From assembly GCA_946811185.2 (NCBI GenBank), contig OX328109.1, positions 15,164,255-15,228,254 of the forward strand: DNA of 64,000 nt, given 5' to 3'. This DNA is from Hippopus hippopus. Lineage: Eukaryota > Mollusca > Bivalvia > Cardiida > Cardiidae. A program made the position numbers and the translations under genes. Under the pieces are notes generated by a model. The model was given only the letters and a program-made list of their open reading frames with translations, had not been told where the DNA came from and did not search any database. Positions 1-12,600 of this stretch are shown here, piece by piece (the stretch's first letter is position 1; every line of letters starts with the position of its first letter).

Positions 1-214
1 ATTGTCTGTTAAAATACTGGATTGTTTGGTAAAGGGTTCAAAAGAAAACTTCCAAAATCACCTGCTCCAAATTTGTTTGTTAATATAAAGAGATTCAAGA
101 TTTGCCTATTTAATTTTTTTTCAGAAGACTTTTATGCAGTGGAACGTAAACCATTATGCCATTATGTAGAGTTTTATGCCTAGTCCATTATCTCAGTTGA
201 AAATTTTCAAAGGT

Positions 215-470
215 TGAAAGCATGGGCTTGCTTGTTCCAATCCCAGACACAGCTAATGTCTTTCTAAGTATTGTTGATGGTGATTTCAACAGGATTCATT
301 CCTCCCTCACTGCTGATCATTGTTTCAACAATGGATATATGTGTTGGAGAGCAATGTGGCATGGGAAGAGTGCTGTGTGAAGTACTAATAAAAAAAATCT
401 CCAAGACAGAATGGATAGGTGCACTTGAAATAATGTTGAAAACAGCTTTAAACACCAGTCTGAGTCCTGT
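215..470 (+). mobile_element. SINE-1 copy in the intron before exon a
   Basis: The body reads attgttgatggtgatttca, then ggattcattcctccctcac, and ends aataatgttgaaaacagc-like sequence before aaacacc. The tRNA-like head is decayed and there is no CAAT tail. It lies just upstream of the exon a acceptor. Confidence 0.7.
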
Positions 471-501
471 AAACAAAGATGTTCTATTGTTTTCATTTCA
501 G

Positions 502-637
502 AGGTCGCTATGACATTAAGATGTACACAACATTCCTTCAGCTTCATGGAAAAACTTTTGATTACAAAGTTCCCTACAGCTCTGTACTCCGATTGTTTCT
601 TCTCCCCCACAAAGACGGAAGACAAATATTTTTTGTG
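502..637 (+). CDS. SSRP1: SSRP1 exon a (start of middle domain)
   Basis: The acceptor is ttcatttcag and the donor gtaagg. Codon phase: the first base completes a split Arg or Lys codon, then GRYDIK follows. It encodes [19 protein letters not shown] and continues to [16 protein letters not shown], the first PH-like strands of the middle domain. It ends in phase 0. No coding exon was found in 1-500; that stretch is intron carrying a SINE-1 copy. Confidence 0.95.
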
Positions 638-3600
638 GTAAGGTTCAGATATTTCTTTACAAGAGTTCAGCCTTGAGAGAAGGGTCCTTTGTGGTTCAGT
701 GGTAAAGAGTTGGACTCGTAACCTGGAGGCCTCACTGGATCATCTGAGTTTTCTTGTGAGAGTGTCCTATGGCAAGACACTTCAGAGCCCAAGCCTAGTA
801 CTGGTGAACCCCAGGAAATACATGAATATGTGAGCTGACGCCTTGACATGACTGAAATTATGTTGAAAGTGGCACAAAACACGAATCGATCAATCAGCCT
901 TGAGAAGGTGAATGTCAAGATTTGATGAATGTTCTTACTCAGGGGTCAAATTTAACTTTTTTTTCAACTAGCAAAAATTTGCTAGTGACCATTTTTTCTA
1001 CTAGCCAAAATCAATTTTGTACTAGCAATATTTTAACCCACTGCCACTCAGTCCCGTGTTTTAACGACTCTGAAATGAGAAACTTATGAAAACATTGTGG
1101 CAAAAGGAGAAATTGCTCATAATGAGCAATTTCTCCATTTCCCACAATGTTTTCTACATTATTAGAGAATTAACTTTCCTTTGTACCAAATGCAGACGCT
1201 TTCAATTTGGGAGAGTCTAAATATTGTTGAGTGGGTCTCCTCTGTTTGCACATATAATATTATAGCTCAGACCAGGGATCGTATATACAGGGATCTTATA
1301 TCCCTGCTCAGACTCTACACATTCTGCATGGCAAAAAAATATCCTTTGTTTGGACAAACTGTTTGATCATTAATTTATATTAAATAAATATTCCGGCGAT
1401 GTCACGGAATCCGGCCTATTGCCGAAAAAAATGGGTATTTTCCGCTCCATACTCTCAGCGAGGCAATGCAGACGTATAAACAACGTCAGAATCATCTACG
1501 CGCTTTAAATATCGCATACGTGTATTTACAATATCGCAACAAGCGTCTCTACGAATACCGGTCACGTGGTCGGTGATACTCTCAAAGGATAGTCTACACC
1601 GCATACGGCAATTCAGTTTACACGAAAAACGATCGCATTTATGGATTAATTCAGATTTTTAAGCGGTAGGTTTGCCCATTTTCCGGCGCACTCGCAAATT
1701 ATTTCGAGTGCTAGAATTTGGCACTCACATTTTTTCATTTCAGCTCGCATTTTGCGAGTTTGCGACCGTTAAATTTGAACCTTGTTACTATCAGTGACTT
1801 TGACAGTTAATTTTTCAATTTCTTTATCATGTAACCTTTTACTAGAAAATCCCTTGATTTGACAACCCTGAAGAAGAAGGCTTTTGAAAACGTTGTGGGA
1901 AATGAAGAAAATTCTGGTAACCAGCATTTTCTCCTTTTCCTGAAATGCCTTGTACCCTTTCTATGATAAACTCCCTCATTTGAGAGACATTTTATTTGTT
2001 ATTTGGAATGGCTTCAATTTGGTTGAATCTAAACTTTTATCATCAGGTAAAGAATTAATTGATACCATTTGATCTTTTGTAGGGTCATCCATATCTAAAA
2101 ATTTGTATAGAAATTGATAGGAAACAAAATAAAAAAGAATGGGAAGGAAAAGGGAATATCTAGAGTCTCCTAATTAATTCTTTAACAGATTACAAAATTT
2201 TAGAGTAGCTCATATTTGAATTATTTACAAAGGACAAATTAAATGTTCCTGAATAGATGAAATTTATCTTTAAAACGGAAGACGACGTCATGTTAACTAT
2301 GTAAACTTTGAAGAGTTTACAATATTACAACTGATTCAATGTTTTTATGATCCAGAAGAAGAAGGCTTAGGACTACATTCTGGGAAGAGGACAAAAAGCT
2401 GGTAACCAGCATTTTCTCCTTTCCTTTCAGTGTTTCCTTACTTTTTCAAAAACAAAGCTCATCATTTTAGTCATTCATTTTTTCAGTTGCAAAGGCTTTC
2501 AATATGAACAAATCTACCATTTTGTCATTCATGAGAGATGTATTTCCAAACAAATAGATATTCATGTCATTCTTGTGTTTGCATAATTGAAATAAGTCTG
2601 AATTTCCATGTCCTTGTCAACAGAATGTCCACTGTTCCAGGTCCATGCCAAGAGACTATTTACTTTTTGAGTCATGCTTTGGCAAAAGGGGGCTTAATGC
2701 ATCTCTGTGATGTCTTATACCAAGGAAGTCATCACATAATAAGGTATTCATAAAATCCATTTTGTCTTAAACTAGACTGGAACTGGAAATAGAATGGTCC
2801 TTTGACAATCAGAAAAATTACAAATAGCAAAAAGAATCAACCCATGTCAGCCTGCGCTGACTGCGCAGGCTGACATTGGTCGATACTTTTTGCAGATGTA
2901 TTTAGCTCCCCTTTTCACGGAGTGTTGTTCATTTGTATGTTATTTTTTATTCTAGGTGAGCTTAGATCCTCCCATTAAGCAGGGACAGACCCGATACCAT
3001 TTTTTGATCCTGTTATTCAACAAAGATGATGATGAAAAAGTGATACCCTGTGGACTTGGAGAGTATGTAATTGTTTGTGCTTTGATTTCAGTGTAGAAGT
3101 GACTTGTTCAGTCTCTTATTCATCTTATTACAAAACAGTCTCAAGTTTCAAGAACCCTGATGAAGATGGTCTTTGAAAACAATTTGGCAAAAGGAAAAAA
3201 TGCTGTTTTCAGTATTTTCTCCTTTTCCCAAAATGTTTTCTACCCTTTCAGTGGCAAATCTCACTATTTGAGCAACAGTTAATTTGAGGTCCACTCATAC
3301 TTTTGATTTGAACCAATCTAAAATTTTGTCTTCTGATAAAGAGTTAATCTTTAGACTAACAAACGTATGTCGAAATATATATTGGCAGGGATCAAACTTT
3401 TAGCACATATTATATATTTGTATAAAGGACCACTAGATGTTGCAATTTTTGTTCTACTTAAATTTTAATATTTTGTTGACAACCCAAAGGTAGAAGCTTT
3501 TGAAAACTTTCTTGGAAAAGGAATCCTTTGGATTGACATTTTCTCCATTGCCAGTTTGTTGCCTATCCTTTCAAAGGCAAATTCCATCGGTGCAGTCACA

Positions 3601-6600
3601 TGTATATATATACTCAGAGGCAAAAGAAAGTATACACCTTCAACTTTTGGCTGTTTCGGCAAAATATTTAAAGCTAAGCCCTTGCAATCTTTTTCTTGCG
3701 ATAGTCCAGTCATTTTTAAACGGCAAAACTAAAAAAAAAATGTCAGCAATACACCATTATTAACAGAAAACAAGGGAGTTATTTATCAAAGGTTAGCAAA
3801 AGACTTTTTCTGTTATGACGGGGTTTTCAATGGTTGATGGACTAAATGGTGTTTCACTTCGCTCCCAACATTATCACGACAATAGCTCACTTCATCAAAC
3901 TTATTCATGTTCATCATGAGTTTAACCGATCTACGACCAGGCCCTCAAATGTCTTGCCAAAGGAAACTCTCACGAGATGGGAACACCTTGGGTCGGGATC
4001 GAACTCTTTACGTATAAGCCATGCGGGTCCCTATTTCTTTTAAAGACAAGAAGACGTTTCCATTTCAGTCTCTAAAAGTATTGTCAGACTCAATTTGCTT
4101 CAATAATCAGGCCCCTGGATGGGCATCTGTGACAAGTTAACTTTCTTTGGCATACTTTTTAAGCAGTTCCTCCTAATTTCCAGACACTTTCATGTGATGT
4201 TACCAAATTTCATTCTCATTTATTGATTGCAGATCTCAAATGATTCAGAACCGTGTTCATGGCTTCGAATTTGACTAAATTTGATTGAGTGCAGACACTG
4301 CACATCACCCTGATTCACTTTCACTTTAAAAGTGATTCACTAGGACCTCGCAATGTTGATTTTATGCATCATTTCACCCCCAACTCCTGATGTACCGGTC
4401 TTACTTTGACATGATTACTTCAAGTCAAACAGACAGCAGTTCCTTCAACTCATAGCACCTTCACAGCCGATCAACCGTGACTTGTGTACATTGCAAGTAA
4501 AAAGTTACAGACCGGTCTTGAACGACCAGCTCCCAAAATCTTAATGACACAATTTCTATCAGCTTCTGAAAGCCGCTCCATTGTTCGATAGAAAAACGAA
4601 AAGGCTGTGGTTTTTTTAGATTATCGACTTGGAAACCAAATACCGATTTCCAGGGATATCTTGATTGTCCAGTAGGTTGCAGGTGCAGATATACAAAATC
4701 GACATGTACCTGCACTGTAGCCAGTCAAGTGTGTCAATTTGTAAATTAATGACAGAATATCATTTCAAACTTAGTAGCAATGGGTTTTTGAAGATTTCAG
4801 GTCAAAAATATGAAAAATGAGAAAATTATGAGAGATCAAAAACTGTATACTTTCTTTTGCCTTTGAGTATATATTTAGTCTGTAAGTACTTTCAGTACAG
4901 GTAAGCATGGTGAGGAGTTAATCAAAGCCAAAGCTTTGCTATCAGGAGAAATTGCTTCAGTTCCCATCCCCAGCACTGGTCATGTTGGAGTGTCCTTGAG
5001 CAAGGCATTGCAGAGTCTTGGCTAAGTATTTGGTGTAAAACTAGGAATAAGCAGTTGTGATGTGACTGAAATCACAAAAAAAAAAACAAGGAAAAATGTC
5101 CCACCAAAATAAAATTGCTTGTGTTGCAGACTAATTAATCATGATGTACATGTATTGGAGCCAGCCATGCTCTGTGAAAAAGGGGCTTATCACATCTGCA
5201 AAAAAGTTTTGACCTATGTCAGCCTGCGCAGGCTGACATAGGTCAAAACTTTTAGCTATCTTTGAATTTTGTGCTTGTTAAGGGACCATTCTACCCCATG
5301 ATTCAGCTGATTGTTAGACAAAATGGATTTAATCCATCTATAAGCATGTGATGATATTCTTGGTATAATGCATCACAGAGATGCATTAAGCCCCCTTTTG
5401 CCAGAGCATAGCACATTTTCTTCTTACTGCAGTGAGCTGGAGGAGAGATATGAGGGCAAGTTACAGAAGGAGATGAAAGGTCCAGAGTTTGAAATAATCA
5501 GTAAAGTATTCAAAGCTGTCACTAACAGAAAAATCACAGTGCCAGGCAGTTTTCTAGGGTAGGTGTTTTATATGGGGGGGTGCAAAATAGTTTTTTAAGT
5601 ATGTATGAAAAAGTGGTTTACTTTCAAATTTTAATGAATAAATTAGAGTAGCTGATTCAAATTTTAATGAATACATTAGTGTTACTTGTATAAATTTTAT
5701 CAGCCCAGCTAAGTACCCAGTGGTAAGCGTATCTGACTCATGATCTGGTGGTTGCTAGTTTGGTACCTGGTGGAGGCAAACTTTCTTTCTGGTGATTTTT
5801 CACCTCTCACCTCTGATGCATGTGAGAAAAGTAGTAAGTGGCCATGAACAAGTTTCCAAGTGCCCTGCCACTTGACCCTGGCCATGACCCCTGGCTTGGC
5901 CAATTTCTTTCCGAGGATTGATGATAGTCCGTGCCTCAGGATTCATTCCTCTCCCACTGCTGACCATTGTTTTGACGATGATTATGTGGGAAAGCAGCCA
6001 GTGGCTTGGAAAGAAAATTGTGTGAAGTACTGGTAAAAGAGACTCCAGGAACGCATGGATAGGTGCACTGGCTACCGCGATATGACTGAAATAATGTTGA
6101 AAACGGCGTTAAACACCATACAATCAATCAATCAATCAACCCTGCCACTTGACCGTTCAACTGATAAAGTAAAATTACTGGCCTAGAACCTTTAAAGAAA
6201 CTTTTCATACATTCATCATGTCATAAATTCTTTACCAAACAGTAGTGGTGGGCTGATGATCGACTATAGTCGAAAGTCAGTTGGTTTTGGCTTCCGATTC
6301 CGATAATCGATTGAGAAATCCCGGAATCGATTGTACTCGGTTCCTGAACTCGCTAGGTCCCAAACCTTGAATTCTGGTTTTAAGTGATTTGTTTTGTGTC
6401 TAATATTAATCACACTCTTGGATTCAACATAGTGGATAACAAACACGAAACCTGGCCGGAAAAATGAGAAAGAAATTTTTTTCCATGGATGTCTTGACAA
6501 AACTTGACAACTCGGCAAGCTTCTTTGATCCCTGAGCCCGGGTTTTGACACTTGGAAATTTGAAATGACCTGTCTTTGACGCTGAAAAATATCTGCCTAA

Positions 6601-9600
6601 ATGTCAATCTGACGCATGAAATTATCATCTAGAGCTTCATATAACCTAGCTTATGCGCAGAAATATGGGCTAAACAAGATCAGTATAAAATGCGAAGGAC
6701 AGACGCATGATCATGAAGCTGGCGAGTCATTTATGACAAAGTAACAAAGGTGTTAATCCTCTTATCTAGTGTAAAGTGACAGATTTTAAAGTTACCTGCT
6801 ATTCAAACTGACTAATTGATGTCAAATCATGTAGTAATACTTCTCCAAAAAATAATTGTCACGAAAAAATAGACCGCCAAAAAAACGTGAAAACCCATGA
6901 CACTACAATGAGCAGCATGACATCATCCGATCAGAGGGACTTCAAACTATCTTCTCATCTTTAATGATGAATTTAAACAGTGAATTTACACAAATATCTG
7001 AACAAAACAATAAGTGAAGCTAAAATTCTGTTCATGAGTTAAAAAAAAAAAATGTTGTTTTATGAAATGAAAATATAGATCTATAGCAGACGGGAGGGGG
7101 GGGGTCGTCTGCAAATGCTTGAAATATGTCTGATTCTTTTTAAATCGTTTGGAAATTACAATATAAGGAACAAAATGAATGATACTGAATAAAGCAGAAA
7201 ATTTTATGGTAATGTATTTTCAATGATTTTTAAAGTGCAAAACAAAACATCTTTATAAACTAATATCGTGTAGACAACATTGTCACAGTATTTAAAGCAA
7301 AAAGGCGTTCTCAGTCAAATGGAGAAACCAATTGTACAGGGGTGCGGAAATCCTACGTCCGACTCGGGTAAATTTGACATCGGACAAGTGGCTTTTTGCA
7401 GTCTACTCGTCCGCGGACAAGTAGAAAACGAGGAGAAAATTGAAAGTAAAGATCTTTAACATTATCCTTGTGAAATAGAAATATTCTCTTCGTCTCACTT
7501 CGTAAACTTCAACATTTTTAAATTGAATTATGATAAACTATTCCCTGACATCTGGAATCAAAAACAAACATTTGGCTGAATCTGATTTTATCATTCGGCA
7601 TACCTCGGGTGATGGGAGCCATCATATCCCTCGGCTGTATCTGGTGGATTAATATGCATCAGATCGATACATATCCGGAAATACGCTGGTTTACCGTTCT
7701 GAAAATTGTAAGGCTCCTCTTAAAAAAAGAAAACTTGAGTTTCAATTTTCTATCGAAATCTTTCTAATTATGTTTCAGTTGAGTTGGTAAACGGTTTTTA
7801 CATTCATTATTCATTAATTCCGATCAAAGTTTTCACCGACAGATAAACAGATGTGAATAACTTCATCGAGGTTGTTTATGTCGTTGCTAAACGACTGACA
7901 GTGGCGCGCCATGTATAAGATCACGTGATTCGCAGTTCAAATGGAAGCGACCCTTATACGGACGAGGTTAGATGTAGGTACGGAATCGGCCGAGTTGTGA
8001 CGAGTGTGATTTTATGTGCTACGCAGGCTTTTTATTGATTTTGACTGCGCTGCAGTACGGCCAAAATGTTGTGGTTTCTTCGCGCCATTTGGTTTGTTTA
8101 ATGGAGGCAACCATAACCGAACCGAGTTATTTTTTGCACATTATAACACCGCACGTAGACTTGACGCGGTTGTCATTTTCCTATCATTCAATATCAAATT
8201 CTTTTTTATTATTCGCAAAAACTTGCAGCTGACAAAAAAAGTTGTCTTAATTTAACACTGTGGAACACATTCTTAGTCGGTTGCAGTAAACGTATTTGAA
8301 GGAAAACCAAACACGCTGTGTCCAAGTAAAACAAGTCAAGAACCGGGAAACATTACAAAAAGTTTGTTAAAAGGTCTGTAGACGATAAAGGCTAGCGCAG
8401 CCATTTTACTTTCGGCGTAAAATGTTCAAATTCTTTGCAGATATAGATCTATCTGCAGGTAATCAAATCTCCGCATACTGAGTCTCAATCTGAAGTTTCG
8501 GGGCAGTCGGACATCGCCGATCTCCCATTGTCTGAAAAATAGACAATTATTATCATTGCACATGATGCAAACTCTACATCTCCAGACACAATAACCAAGC
8601 CTAGCCTTTTAACTTCCACAGATAATGATTCCCTTGTATCATATGATGGCTGGTAAGCAGTTCTGCTGAAGTATTAACTCTGGCACCCATAAGTGTACCA
8701 CAGTAGTGTAAAAAAGGGCTGTAAGTGTAAACACTGAGATACTTGGCCATGGTCTGAGCAGTTATAATGTAACTGTTGAATCTTTTTCAATTATTAAATT
8801 GTACCTTTCTATTTACTGTATGTATGTACAGTGCCATTAATTCGTTTTATTGACCTTGAAAGTTGGTCTGCTTTTTCTGAATTTGGCCAAAATCAAGCTT
8901 GAATATCCCAAAATGAAAGGCTAAGGCCCCTTCCCAATTTTTGGAAAAAAAGCCCAGTAAAGGTTTGCTTGATTACGGTACATTCAGTTAGGTCTTTGTG
9001 TGCCATTGTTTTGTTTTGGACAAGTAAGCTTCTCTGACGGACAAGTAGATTTTTTAGATTTACTTGTCCATGGACAAGTAGAAAATTTCAAGATTTCCAC
9101 ACCCCTGAATTGTACAACCGATAGCTAGTTGGTTTGCTCTTCCGATTACAAAACGATAATCGATTGAGATTTTAAACCGATTGCCCAACACTACCGAACA
9201 GTCCAGTGCTATACAACCCTGAGGAAGAAGCCTTTCAAAAACATTCTGGGCGCAGGCATTTTCTCCTCTTCCCCTAAGGGTCCTGCGTTGCTCAGTGGTA
9301 AAGTGTAGGCCCTGGGTTAGAGCCTCACTGGAGCCAATGTGTTTTTCGTGGGAGTGTCCTTGGGGAAGACACTTTAGAGCCCTAGTCTTGTACTGTTGGA
9401 ACCTAGGAAGTATATGAACATGTGAGCTGTCACCATGAGATAACTGAAAAATTATTGAAAGTGGCATAGAACATCATTCAATCTCCTCTTCCCATAATGT
9501 TCTGTACCCTTTCCTAGAGCAATCCCATCAATTTAGCCACAATATTCTTTTGTCATATGCAAATGCCTTCAATTTCAACTAATCTAAAATGTTGTTGCAT

Positions 9601-12600
9601 GGTAAAGAGTTTATCAATCAGAATGTACATGCTTTTTTCTTAAAGGAATATAATGATTATCTGGAATTAACTTGCATACATTTTTATCTTATAGAATGAA
9701 TTAAAAGAGAAGAAAATTAAACCTTTGCCACACAATCTCGAGTTTTCACAACCCAGAGGAAAAAGCCTTTTGAAAACCTTTGTAGGAAAAGGAGAAAATG
9801 CTGGTAACCAGCATTTTCTCCTTTTCCCACAAGGTTTTCGACACTTTCGTAGAGAATTACCTTTATTTCAGCTGAATTTAATATGTCATCTGCAAATGCT
9901 TTCAAATTGCACCAGTCTAAAATGTTGTTTGGTAAAGAGTTAAATAAATAAATAATCGATTCGATTGATTTCAGGAATTCTGGTACACCAGCTATAAGCT
10001 GCTCGTACAAGGCAGCTACAGGTCTGCTCTATCCGCTTGAAAGAGGATTTATATTTGTTCATAAACCACCTGTACATATTCGGTTCGATGAACTGGCGGC
10101 CGTCAACTTTGCCCGTAGTGCTGGCAGTACAAGGTCGTTTGATTTTGATGTGGAGACCAAAGCAGGAACTGTCTATACTTTTTCAAGTATTGAGAAGTAA
10201 GTCTGCCTAAAATTTTAGTCTGTGTGTCCATCCCTCTATCTGTCAGTCTGTCCGTCCTTCTGTTTTTGTGTCAGAGCCATTACTTTTTTCCCTGTGACTT
10301 AATTTCAAAGTAACTTTGCAGAAATTTTAAACACATTGAGACGATGTGTAATGTGCAAGTTTCATGTCCATTGCTTAAAGGTCAGGGTCACCGCAAGGTG
10401 ATTAAGCTTCACATAGTCTCAACTTTTGATTAGTAAGTTTCTTTAACAGGAAGAAATATCATTTAGGTACATTTTAATTAATTTGTTACAAATATGAAAT
10501 CAAAGTTAATAGGATTTAGGAAACATGAATATATGAAGTGTTATACTTCAAAACTTGAGTAGTATTGTAACAACAAATTTTCTTAGGTTTTCTGTCATAA
10601 TTAGTTATATTTTCTTTTACAGAGATGAATATGGAAAACTGTTTGAATTTGCAAAGAACAAGAATTTGAGAATGAAAAATATCGGAGGCAAAAAGGTACG
10701 TTCTTCTATCCATTCCTCAATCCTAGAAGAATGTTACATTATTTATCTTTTGATTGACAGGTGACTTCTTTGGTTTGCAGTGGAGGAATTAGAAAACATT
10801 GCAGCTCAACACAAAATTTTGGACTGTTCCAAACTGAAAGCATTTGCAGACGACAAAATAAAATTGACTGAAAATTTGAAATTTGTTTGGGAAGGGTAGA
10901 AAACATTGTGGGAAAAGGAGAAAATGCTGGTTACCAGCATTTTCTCCTTTTCCCGCAGTGTTTTCAAGAGGCTTCTTTCTTAGGGTCGTTAAAAGTCGGG
11001 ATTGTGTGGTAATGGGTTAAGAAAAATTGCTTATCGCTCTTTACCAAACAACAAAATTTTAGACTTGGCCAAATTGAAAGAATTTGCAGATGATTTCACT
11101 AGGATTAAAAAAAAAATTTGTGAGAAAAGGAGAAAATGCTGTCTCCCAGCATTTTCTCTTTTGCTTACAGTGTTTTCAAAAGCAGTTTTCCTCAGGGTCA
11201 TTAAATTGCTTGCTTAAAAGATTGCTCTTGAAAGAGTCTGAGTAAAGAGTAAGGCAATTTTTCTGTCTTTGGTAATGTTTTCATATACCAGTACATTTAA
11301 TGACTGAACATTAACTTATGTTGTTGGTTTTCTTTATTCATTAACTCTTTACGAAACAACAAAATTGTGAAATAGATCAAATTGAAATGTAGCCAAAATT
11401 ATTTGATTGTCTGTGAAAGGGTAGAAAACATTGTTGGAGAAGGAAAAATACTGGTTACCACATTTCCTCCTGTTCCCACAATTTTTTCAAAACTCTTTTT
11501 CCTTGGTTCGATAAAACTTAGGAATGTGCAGAAAAAGATTAAAGCACCTTTCACAATTTGTACCGACTAGAGATCAAGATCAGTCGGTATGAAATACGTA
11601 GTCCAATCTTTAATTACTCTGGCAACTCTGCTGAGACGTTTAGGACAAAGGCAAATTCAGAAATACAATTATGTAGGATTCATTTTTAGACCTGGGTCCA
11701 TATTTACCTTCCATTCCTAAGAAAATTCTTAGTCTAATGTTCAAGAATTTTATTCTGAAGAATTTTCTAAATTTTTTAAGTGATACAAATGGTTTAGCCA
11801 ATCAGAACTTACGTTACTTTGTAAATTTAGAATGAGACAAAAAAATACTCTAAAGAATGGTTGGAGGATATTGGCCCTGAAAATGTCTGTCTTGTTTGTT
11901 TGGTGCTCTTACGGTAAATTTTGTATATTGTTATGCTCATTCTAGTTGGGTGATGTGGATTATGACGCAATGCTTGGCAGTGATGATGAAGACGGAACAC
12001 ATGACGCCTACCTGGAGAGAATGAAGGCCGAAGGGAAGGACAGAGACAGTGATGACATGGATGATGACAGTGACTCATCAGGTACAAGAGCATCTTTATC
12101 AAGATGGTGTCCACCCCCATCCCTTACTTTTTGTATATGCTTGTGGTTTTTCTTTTTTTTTTGCCGAACTCATTATTGCATAATATACTGATACTGTATA
12201 AGTGGAAATTTTTGCGACATGGAAATTTTTGCAATTTCGCAAATTTGAAAAATTTGCGAACTTTTCTGTTCGCATATTTTACCACAAGTGTACCAACAAA
12301 GAACAAGTGTCTTGAATTTGAAAACATTTCCTTACGCAAAATGTCCATTTTCGGTAAATCGCAAATTTTTCAACACACGTATAGATCCACATATACAGTA
12401 TATAGGGCAAAAGTATATAACCATTATACATGCCATACATGTCCCCACACATTTTCTAGTGTTTTTTCAAACATAATTTAACTGAAATTGAAAAGTTTGT
12501 TATTGTGTTCTTCATTAAATATTGCTCAACAGAAATTGAAAGCTTGATACTGTTATTACGTTCTTCAGTAAATTGCCTTCAGTCGGGTTCATATAAAGGA

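Noticed and set aside
8014..8255. Possible transposase fragment in the inner hAT element
   Set aside because: Two overlapping ORFs of 72-79 codons show no hAT dimerisation or catalytic motif.
9060..9467. 135-codon minus-strand ORF
   Set aside because: It spans the end of a hAT element, a PAL-A arm and a SINE-3, so it is a chance fusion.
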